This document shows, in pieces, positions 1 through 4,934 of a stretch of DNA of 5,532 nt. Every line of letters starts with the position of its first letter. The first letter of the stretch is position 1. The stretch is from the NCBI GenBank assembly GCA_021813065.1, contig JAKALZ010000141.1, positions 1-5,532 on the forward strand. Direction: 5' to 3'. The notes beneath the pieces are model-generated. The model did not search any database. It saw only the letters and a program-made list of their open reading frames with translations, and was not told the DNA's origin. The translations under genes and the position numbers were made by a program. Source of the DNA: a bacterium (GTDB lineage Bacteria > Spirochaetota > Spirochaetia > Treponematales > Rectinemataceae).

Positions 1-118
1 GCGCCGATTCCGCCACATCGAGGCACGAATGAAAGAAGCGCGATTGCCGATGGCGCCTGAGCACTTCGATCGAATGGACGAACTCTGGAACGAGGCGAAA
101 CTGAACGAAAAGGCATGA
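1..118 (+). CDS. mazG: MazG-like nucleoside triphosphate pyrophosphohydrolase, C-terminal end only
   Basis: Only the last 38 codons are present, read in the frame starting at base 2 and ending with TGA at 116-118. The visible peptide has RRFRHIEARM near its start and MDELWNEAK near its end. In MazG proteins the C-terminus has the same pattern: an FxRRFRxxE helix, a short variable linker, then a (M)DxLWxxAK helix. MazG hydrolyses NTPs to NMP and pyrophosphate and is thought to clean non-canonical nucleotides from the pool in the cytoplasm. The catalytic EExxE/EExD regions lie upstream of the window, so activity cannot be judged. No obvious terminator follows. The family call rests on a short but characteristic tail. 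Confidence 0.72.
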   Translation, partial: RRFRHIEARMKEARLPMAPEHFDRMDELWNEAKLNEKA

Positions 119-140
119 GAGATCTCACGGTCGGCGATGC

Positions 141-165
141 GGGGGTCAGACCCTCATTACATTTT
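141..165. repeat. REP-like palindrome (GGGTCAGACCC core)
   Basis: A run of five G leads into GGGT-CAG-ACCC (143-153), a perfect 4-bp stem that reads GGGTC-A-GACCC as an almost unbroken palindrome, then TCATTACATTTT. From memory, short sequences of the form GGGGTCAGACCC followed by an AT-rich stretch are scattered in many bacterial genomes and flank REP-associated tyrosine transposases (Y1/RAYT). No transposase is visible here, so this would be a solitary copy or remnant. It could instead be a chance hairpin. The downstream T-richness (162-165) is too weak to call a terminator for mazG. Confidence 0.4.
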
Positions 166-170
166 CGCTC

Positions 171-185
171 GCCATGCTTCATGGC
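171..185. repeat. Short perfect inverted repeat between mazG and the MFS gene
   Basis: GCCATG (171-176), a CTT loop and CATGGC (180-185) form a perfect 6-bp hairpin. No T-tract follows it, so it is not a good intrinsic terminator. It lies 17 bases after the REP-like palindrome and may be part of the same short element. The rest of 119-336 shows no recognisable gene; a 42-codon open frame at 174-302 has no ribosome binding site or recognisable similarity. Confidence 0.3.
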
Positions 186-304
186 ATCTGGCGGTCGATT
201 CCCGCAGCTTGGTTCATCGGTTTTGGGCATCACGAGCTGATAGTACCGAACCGGCACATGGAAGACAAAGGTTATCGCGAAGCGAGCGCCTATTCCAAAT
301 GAAT

Positions 305-338
305 TTGAGTAGCGCCGCGCATCGCTTTAGGTTATATT
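305..338 (+). promoter_or_regulatory. Putative promoter of the MFS-HEAT gene, start-proximal
   Basis: Two readings are possible. TTGAGT (305-310), a 17-base spacer and TAGGTT (328-333) form a passable sigma70-type promoter. Alternatively TATATT (333-338) is the -10 hexamer, 7 bases before the ATG at 346, but then no good -35 is seen at normal spacing. Either reading places transcription initiation at about 340-346, at or a few bases before the ATG, so the mRNA would have almost no leader. No convincing Shine-Dalgarno precedes the ATG. Inferred from sequence only. Confidence 0.42.
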
Positions 339-345
339 GAAAAAC

Positions 346-2574
346 ATGGCTGTTCCTCTCTCAGCGCAGAAACTCGGTCGCGCGCGGCGCACCTTCAACA
401 TCTTCAACCTGTTCAACTCATTCTCGTTCGTCTTCGTGTCGGGCTCCATAATCACGCTCTTCGCCCTCCGTATGGGCGCGCAGAACAGCATCATCGGACT
501 TCTGAACGCCCTCGTGTACATCACCTTTTTCATGCTTCCCCTCGGAAAGCGCCTCGTAAAGCGCTCTTCGATAATAAAAGTGTTCGGCGTGGGCTGGGTG
601 GTACGATATATCGCGCTCGTCCCTATACTCTTCGCTCCGATTCTCACCGCGAAGGGCAACCTTGGCCTCGCCCTTCTTTTCCTCATTCTGGGAACCGCCG
701 GATTCCACATCGCACGCGGTGTCGCCTTGATCGGCAACAATCCCGTGCTAGGCCTCCTCTCCACGGGTGGCGGCGACAAGCCCCGCGGCGACCAGGGCCG
801 TTACCTCATCAATGTTTCCGTCGTGAACTCCGTCGCCGCGATTCTCGCGAATATCGTATTGGCCTTCCTCCTCGGCCAGCAGGCTTCGCTCTGGACCTAC
901 GCCATCGCGATCGCCGTCGGCATCATCACTGGCCTCGTCGGCTGCGTCTTCCTGTTCAAAGTACCTGAACCAGACGCCTTTTCGAGCAAAGATGAACAGT
1001 CGCTCTGGGATGTCACCAAACAAGCGCTTCAAAAACCGGATTTCCGCGCCTTCATCTTTACTTTCATGCTCCTTTCATTCCTCTCGGGCATGGGGCGAGC
1101 GTTTCTGCCTGTATACGCAAAGCAGGTATTCGCACAAGGCGACGACGCCATCATGGTGTACTCGATTGTGGCTGGACTTGGCTCAATCGCGATGGGCCTC
1201 ATTACGCGGCTCGTGGTGGACAGGCTCGGCTCGAAGCCGCTCTTTATTATCTACAGCGCCATTGGCTTTATCTCATTTCTGCCGATCGCCCTGATTCCGA
1301 GTTCAAGCGCGTTCATGGGCGCGCCCGCTGTTATCGGACTCTTTTTATCTGTCGTGCACTTTCTCTCGTCGTTCGGATTCGCGGGTGAGGAGAACGCGGC
1401 GCAAGTATACTATTTCGGCATCGTTCCAAAGGAGCGCATGCTCGACTTGGCCGTCATTTACAATCTGGCCTATGGCATGGGTGGATTTTTCGGATCGTTT
1501 TTAGGCGGCGGTATTCTCCAGATTTTCGCGGGACTCGGGGTTTCGACCGCGGGCGCATTCCGCCTCTACTACGCGGCGATCAGTATCGTGCTGGTGCTCG
1601 CCATCTATGGCATGCGCAACCTGCCCCACATGGGCGCGAAATCGGTTGGCCAGTCGCTCTCCATCCTCTTTTCTCCACGAGAGTTGCGCGCCTTCGACCT
1701 TCTGACGCGGCTCGACCAGAGCATGAGCGCGAATGAGGAAGTGCGTATTCTGCAGGAGTTGAGCAAGTCCGATTCGAAGTTGACGCAGCGAGAGCTCGTG
1801 GAGTATCTGCACTCACCGCGCTTTGAAGTGCGCTCAGAGGCGCTTCGCGCGCTCGAATCCATCCCTGAACTCGACGCTGAGACGATCGGCGCGCTGATCC
1901 ATGAAATGAAGACTAAAGTGTACTCGACCGCCTATGTCGCCGCGCGGATTCTCGGAAAACAGAACACTGATGTCGCCATCGCGGCGCTCGCTGAGGCGCT
2001 CGACGAGCATGACTACATGCTGCAGAGCACCGCGATGGTGGCGCTCGCGAGGCTCGGAGCGCGCGAGTACATCCACAAAATTGAGGAGGTCGTTCGATCG
2101 GTCGAGAATCCGCGCGTCCGCATATCTGGCGCTTACGCGCTCGAGCTCTTCGGCACCATCGAATCGATCCCGACACTCATCTCGTGCCTAAAGGCGGAAG
2201 ACCGACCCGCGAGCGTCTCCGACGAACTCGTGCTCACGATTTCCGGGATATTGGGAATCGATAAGGAATTTTACCTTCTGTACACGGAATTCCTCGACGA
2301 CCGCGACTCAGGCGTCGCGCAGCTGACCGCGCACGCGCAGGATCTTCCCCTGGACGCGGCCCGCCTTGAGACGTGGCTCGCCGCGGTTAAAGCGCTTTTC
2401 GCTCCGACCCAGAACGCAACGCCCATGGCGCGCCTGCTCCTCTCGAGCTCGAAAATCACGGGGTCGCTGCTTATGCTAAGCGACGCGTTGCTCGACCCGA
2501 AGCTCGACTACGCGGGCTTCAATTTTCTCTGCGCGTATGTGGCGATCCATATTGAAAATTTGAAAGATTATTGA
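346..2574 (+). CDS. Major facilitator superfamily (MFS) transporter with C-terminal HEAT-repeat domain
   Basis: This is a 742-residue protein, far longer than the usual 400-450 of MFS carriers. Residues about 20-425 form some 12 hydrophobic segments in two halves. The loop before the seventh segment is charged (about 205-232). The second half carries an MFS motif-A-like DRLGSK at about 292-297; the first-half copy is degenerate. A GDQGRY loop lies at about 148-153, before the fifth segment. Residues about 480-640 hold at least four HEAT-type helical hairpins, starting near 483, 516, 551 and 585, with typical features such as VRSEALRAL and VRISGAYAL. The last 100 residues are helical and soluble. 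It is presumably an inner-membrane secondary carrier with a cytoplasmic scaffold or sensor domain; the substrate cannot be deduced. The start is chosen at ATG 346; an in-frame TTG at 337 with AGG five bases upstream is the alternative and adds three residues. Some ATP/ADP translocases also carry HEAT tails, but the membrane part here reads as MFS. Confidence 0.85.
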   Translation: MAVPLSAQKLGRARRTFNIFNLFNSFSFVFVSGSIITLFALRMGAQNSIIGLLNALVYITFFMLPLGKRLVKRSSIIKVFGVGWVVRYIALVPILFAPILTAKGNLGLALLFLILGTAGFHIARGVALIGNNPVLGLLSTGGGDKPRGDQGRYLINVSVVNSVAAILANIVLAFLLGQQASLWTYAIAIAVGIITGLVGCVFLFKVPEPDAFSSKDEQSLWDVTKQALQKPDFRAFIFTFMLLSFLSGMGRAFLPVYAKQVFAQGDDAIMVYSIVAGLGSIAMGLITRLVVDRLGSKPLFIIYSAIGFISFLPIALIPSSSAFMGAPAVIGLFLSVVHFLSSFGFAGEENAAQVYYFGIVPKERMLDLAVIYNLAYGMGGFFGSFLGGGILQIFAGLGVSTAGAFRLYYAAISIVLVLAIYGMRNLPHMGAKSVGQSLSILFSPRELRAFDLLTRLDQSMSANEEVRILQELSKSDSKLTQRELVEYLHSPRFEVRSEALRALESIPELDAETIGALIHEMKTKVYSTAYVAARILGKQNTDVAIAALAEALDEHDYMLQSTAMVALARLGAREYIHKIEEVVRSVENPRVRISGAYALELFGTIESIPTLISCLKAEDRPASVSDELVLTISGILGIDKEFYLLYTEFLDDRDSGVAQLTAHAQDLPLDAARLETWLAAVKALFAPTQNATPMARLLLSSSKITGSLLMLSDALLDPKLDYAGFNFLCAYVAIHIENLKDY

Positions 2575-2600
2575 AAGGTGAAGGGGGAGCCGTCGCGCGG

Positions 2601-2623
2601 CGCGGCAGTTGGGCCGTGGTTTT
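2601..2623 (+). terminator. Weak terminator-like hairpin after the MFS-HEAT gene
   Basis: CGCGGC (2601-2606), a six-base loop and GCCGTG (2613-2618) pair with one G-U wobble, followed by G and four T (2620-2623). It lies 26 bases after the MFS stop codon. The T-tract is short, so efficiency is doubtful; the position between convergent genes supports a role in ending transcription. Confidence 0.35.
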
Positions 2624-2626
2624 GAC

Positions 2627-2660
2627 GCGGCGCGATTTTCGCGGGAGCGACCCGCGCCGC
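2627..2660. repeat. GC-rich inverted repeat between convergent gene ends
   Basis: GCGGCGCG (2627-2634) and CGCGCCGC (2653-2660) are perfect 8-base complements with an 18-base loop. An alternative inner hairpin, CGCGGG-agcga-CCCGCG (2640-2656), competes for the same bases. The right arm touches the last base of the yhbY stop codon. No T-run follows on either strand, so it is not a canonical intrinsic terminator. It may still block readthrough or protect 3' ends of the two converging transcripts. Confidence 0.45.
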
Positions 2661-2953
2661 TACACCAGCTCTATCTGCCGCTTTTCAGGATTGGGATTCT
2701 GACGAAAGAGAATGGCACTGTTGCCGATAACCCGCACGAGCTCCGCGTGAGTTCGAGAGGCGAGTTCTTCCGCGATTTCGCGCTTTTCGTCTTTAAAATC
2801 GAGAAATTTGATCTTCACGAGCTCATGGTGTCCCAAAAGCCCGTCAATCTGCGCGATAGCCGCGTCGGTGAGTCCGAATTTACCGAGAGCCTGCGCCACG
2901 CAGTCGCGCGAAGCGATACCAGTCAGCTGGCTCCTCTGTTTCGATGTGAGCAC
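2660..2953 (-). CDS. yhbY: YhbY family RNA-binding protein (CRM domain)
   Basis: The 97-residue product matches the YhbY family in length and nearly throughout. It opens with LTSKQR, has the glycine loop GKFGLT at about 24-29 (the GxxG RNA-contact loop of CRM domains), then IAQIDGLLGHHELVKIK and EIAEELASRTHAELVRVIG, and ends with an ILFR strand. YhbY proteins are small single-CRM-domain proteins that associate with pre-50S ribosomal particles and are thought to aid large-subunit assembly in the cytoplasm. The start is GTG at 2951-2953, supported by GGAG (complement of 2961-2964) seven bases upstream and by the conserved LTSKQR beginning at residue 2. It lies 13 bases after the yggT stop on the same strand, so the two are almost certainly cotranscribed. 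Confident family call. Confidence 0.93.
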   Translation of the reverse strand: MLTSKQRSQLTGIASRDCVAQALGKFGLTDAAIAQIDGLLGHHELVKIKFLDFKDEKREIAEELASRTHAELVRVIGNSAILFRQNPNPEKRQIELV

Positions 2954-2960
2954 AATAATT

Positions 2961-2964
2961 CTCC
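2961..2964 (-). promoter_or_regulatory. Ribosome binding site deciding the GTG start of yhbY
   Basis: On the reverse strand GGAG is followed by seven bases and then GTG. The site sits between the yggT stop codon (2967-2969) and the yhbY start, which favours reinitiation by ribosomes finishing yggT. Confidence 0.7.
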
Positions 2965-2966
2965 GT

Positions 2967-3560
2967 TTAGAATGGCAAGGACATCAGCAGCGATGTCAGA
3001 AGATGAACGAGAAGCCCTCCGAGTGTCCTGACGATGAGTACCGCCACAAATCCGGTAATGAGGCCCTGAAGGTACTCCACTGCCCGCCCCCGATAAATGA
3101 GGCGATTTATTCTAAAGAGCAGCGGATTGAGAATGCCGTCCAAAATCTGCCAGAGCGGATGCAGGGTCGCGAACCTCGCGACGAATCCTATGATACGGAT
3201 GATCGCGATGACGAGGAAAAATCCCAGCAAAAAGGACACCGCGGACCAGCCTGCGTCGAGAATGAGGCTGAGAATGAAGCCAAGCGTAATGCGCACCGCA
3301 TACGAGAGCGTCATGAAGAGATTGTTGATCACCGAGAGCACCGCGAGCGCCACGATGGGACTGAAATCGATGGTCTGCGTGCGGAAAAGGGAAATTGCCT
3401 TAAAAAGGTCGAGGTAAGGATCGGTGAACCGCGCGATAAGGCTGCCCCACTTTGTGTTCATCAGCGAAGGCATCCATGAGAAAAAAATGCGGACAATGCA
3501 CAGCAGCATATAGAGGGACACCACCGCGCCAACAATTCTCGCCAAAGCCGCCATTATCAT
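2967..3560 (-). CDS. yggT: YggT family integral membrane protein (two tandem YggT domains)
   Basis: The 197-residue product is very hydrophobic with about four to six membrane segments. It contains two successive YggT units, as in the roughly 190-residue proteins of Proteobacteria. The first spans about 8-85, with RIFFSWMPS at 24-32, a DPYL at 47-50 and DFSPIVALAVL at 65-75. The second spans about 108-190, with NPLL at 145-148, a basic stretch RINRLIYRGR at 150-159 and a final hydrophobic helix. The family is found in bacteria and chloroplasts and has been linked to osmotic tolerance, cell-division-site or thylakoid-membrane organisation; the exact molecular role is not settled. The start ATG (3558-3560) follows a strong GGAGG (complement of 3568-3572) at seven bases. 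It is the first gene of an operon with yhbY and diverges from the DUF72 gene. Confidence 0.9.
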   Translation of the reverse strand: MIMAALARIVGAVVSLYMLLCIVRIFFSWMPSLMNTKWGSLIARFTDPYLDLFKAISLFRTQTIDFSPIVALAVLSVINNLFMTLSYAVRITLGFILSLILDAGWSAVSFLLGFFLVIAIIRIIGFVARFATLHPLWQILDGILNPLLFRINRLIYRGRAVEYLQGLITGFVAVLIVRTLGGLLVHLLTSLLMSLPF

Positions 3561-3584
3561 GAAATTTCCTCCGCTTCGCCTTTC

Positions 3585-3613
3585 TTTATTTTGAAACCGA
3601 TCCTTACTATACT
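3585..3613 (+). promoter_or_regulatory. Putative promoter of the DUF72 gene, leaderless type
   Basis: TATACT (3608-3613) is a near-consensus -10 hexamer ending eight bases before the ATG at 3622. TTTATT (3585-3590), 17 bases upstream, is a weak -35. The predicted initiation point is at about 3619-3622, on or next to the start codon. No Shine-Dalgarno is present between the -10 and the start. The hexamer overlaps the opposing -10 of yggT by four bases. Confidence 0.5.
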
Positions 3614-3635
3614 AAAAAGTGATGGACATAGGCAA
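3606..3635 (-). promoter_or_regulatory. Putative sigma70 promoter of the yggT-yhbY operon
   Basis: On the reverse strand TTGCCT (complement of 3630-3635), an 18-base spacer and TATAGT (complement of 3606-3611) make a good sigma70-type match. Initiation would fall near 3599, giving a leader of about 40 bases that contains the GGAGG of yggT. The -35 lies inside the first codons of the divergent DUF72 gene. Confidence 0.55.
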
Positions 3636-4413
3636 TGTTCGCGTGGGCACCTGCGGCTTCTCCTACGACGAGTGGAAGGGCGCGTTCTACCCCAACGACT
3701 TACCCAACCACGAGATGCTGCGCTATTACTCCCTCGTTTTTTCCTTCGTCGAGCTCGATTCCACCTGGTACCGCATGCCAAGCCCAGGACAGCTTGAGCG
3801 CATGGCGGCACTCACGCCGAGCGATTTCCGCATTTCACTCAAGGTGCACCGGAGCCTCACCCATGAGATCGACGCGCAGTGGCAGGCACGCGCCGCGGAG
3901 TTTCGCACCGCGGTGGCGGCACTCGCATCGACGGGCAGGCTCGGTTGCGTCCTTGTCCAGCTCCCCTACCGCTTCTCCTACACGCCCGACAACCGCACAT
4001 ACCTCGCGAATCTCCTCGCGACGCTCGCGGACTACCCACGTGTGGTGGAGTTCCGCAATTCAGCCTGGTATCAGGAGCGCGTGTTCGACACGCTCCGTGA
4101 GCGGAAGATAGGCCTCGTGACGGTCGATAGACCCGACCTCCCGGGGCTTCCACCAGAATCGGTCATCATCACTTCCGACATCTGCTACTATCGGCTCCAC
4201 GGACGCAATGCCGACCTCTGGTGGTCGGGCGACGCGACGAGCCGCTACGAGTACTGCTATTCTACCGATGAACTCAAAGACAGAGCGCGTCTTGTGCGCG
4301 GCATGTCCCGCCAGGCAAAGATACTTTTTGTGGCGTTCAACAATCACGCGCGCGGGAATGCGCCAAAAAACGCGGCGCAGTTGCAGTCGATACTTGCCGA
4401 TCAGGCAGGATAA
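3622..4413 (+). CDS. DUF72 domain-containing protein (YecE family)
   Basis: The 263-residue product matches the DUF72/YecE family in full length (usually 240-300). Family landmarks, numbered from ATG 3622: VGTCGFSYDEWKGAFYP at about 8-24, FVELDSTWYRMP at 42-53, a LTHEI stretch at 79-83, VLVQLPYRFSY at 110-120, VVEFRNSAW at 141-149, YRLHGR at 190-195 and the near-C-terminal FVAFNNHARGNAPKNA at 236-251. The domain is a TIM-barrel-like fold with conserved polar residues at one end, suggesting an enzyme, but no reaction is established. The product appears soluble, with no signal peptide. GTG at 3619 could add one residue; ATG is preferred because the family begins immediately after it and a -10 box lies right upstream. 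It is a single-gene unit, divergent from yggT and convergent with the next gene. Confidence 0.92.
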   Translation: MDIGNVRVGTCGFSYDEWKGAFYPNDLPNHEMLRYYSLVFSFVELDSTWYRMPSPGQLERMAALTPSDFRISLKVHRSLTHEIDAQWQARAAEFRTAVAALASTGRLGCVLVQLPYRFSYTPDNRTYLANLLATLADYPRVVEFRNSAWYQERVFDTLRERKIGLVTVDRPDLPGLPPESVIITSDICYYRLHGRNADLWWSGDATSRYEYCYSTDELKDRARLVRGMSRQAKILFVAFNNHARGNAPKNAAQLQSILADQAG

Positions 4414-4541
4414 GCGGCGCGCTCGAATAGGGCCGACTCGGAGGCAACGCGGGCGCGGCCCGACAGCGCGAATGCCACTCTGCCGCCCTTCCGCCCTGCC
4501 GCGGCGCGCCTGACATTCATCGGCGGCGCTGAAATGCGCGC
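4414..4541. repeat. GC-rich spacer between convergent genes with repeated octamer
   Basis: This 128-base spacer holds no gene. GCGGCGCGC occurs twice as a direct repeat (4414-4422 and 4501-4509). GGGCCG (4430-4435) and CGGCCC (4456-4461) are complementary with a 20-base loop. CCGCCCTT and CCGCCCTG are an imperfect tandem pair (4483-4498). No hairpin with a T-tract is seen for either converging gene. The same octamer appears in the other convergent spacer near 2597-2660. Confidence 0.45.
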
Positions 4542-4934
4542 TTAACCCCGCTTTGCGGCAAAGCTATCAAGTTCGCCCGCAAGTTTCCCCCAATCCGCAA
4601 GGAGATCGCCCTCCGCCGTGAAGCATCCATCGACAACAGGCATAAAGATTACGAGTTTCTTCACCGAGGCGCCATTGACCGCAAGGAGCTGGTGAATCGC
4701 CTCGCGCTGGCGTTGGTCGGCGGCATCGCGGGTGATGACCTCGAGCATTCCCTCGGTGTAGAGCGTCACCGAGAGCCAGCCGCTCTTCTGGACAAAATCG
4801 ACGGTGTGAAGCGCGCTGCCCGCGATGGAGGGGTGAGCGGCAAGCCAGGTTTCATGGAAAGAAGGCACCGCGATCGTGCGACCATCGGGAACGATCCACC
4901 ACGCGCCAGTGCTGATCTCAAATGGTTTTCTCAT
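4542..4934 (-). CDS. Uncharacterised 130-residue protein, translationally coupled to the pseudouridine synthase gene
   Basis: I do not recognise the family. The product is soluble-looking, with no signal peptide or membrane segment. Its N-terminal part has AWWIVPDGRTIAV (about 11-23), then H27, W30 and HP at 34-35. A strand pair SGWLSVTLYTEGMLEVI lies at 51-67, then a charged helix with QRQREAIHQLL (74-84), a hydrophobic strand KKLVIFMPV (92-100) and a C-terminal helix. The layout of W-x-x-PDG, a histidine, GW-x-x-V and a late hydrophobic strand vaguely recalls small uncharacterised proteins found in some bacteria and phages; this is only an impression. The start is ATG at 4932-4934, overlapping the upstream gene by 17 bases with AGGCGG seven bases before it. 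A longer frame reaches back to 5051, but its extra residues are a shadow of the overlapping gene and look low-complexity. Confidence 0.7.
   Translation of the reverse strand: MRKPFEISTGAWWIVPDGRTIAVPSFHETWLAAHPSIAGSALHTVDFVQKSGWLSVTLYTEGMLEVITRDAADQRQREAIHQLLAVNGASVKKLVIFMPVVDGCFTAEGDLLADWGKLAGELDSFAAKRG

Noticed and set aside
174..302. A 42-codon forward open frame between mazG and the MFS gene
   Set aside because: It begins inside a hairpin, has no ribosome binding site, and its product is not recognisable. An overlapping frame at 137-340 is no better, and its first residues simply translate the REP-like palindrome.
327..779. A 150-codon reverse open frame opposite the start of the MFS gene
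   Set aside because: It is rich in Arg and Pro without family features and is a shadow of GC-rich coding sequence; the forward frame is clearly a membrane protein.
2808..3479. A 223-codon forward open frame antisense to yggT and the end of yhbY
   Set aside because: The product is highly charged and low in hydrophobic residues, as expected for the complement of a membrane-protein gene. The opposite strand has two strong family matches with ribosome binding sites.
4430..4461. GGGCCG/CGGCCC inverted repeat as terminator of the DUF72 gene
   Set aside because: The loop is 20 bases and no T-tract follows, so it does not meet the pattern of an intrinsic terminator.
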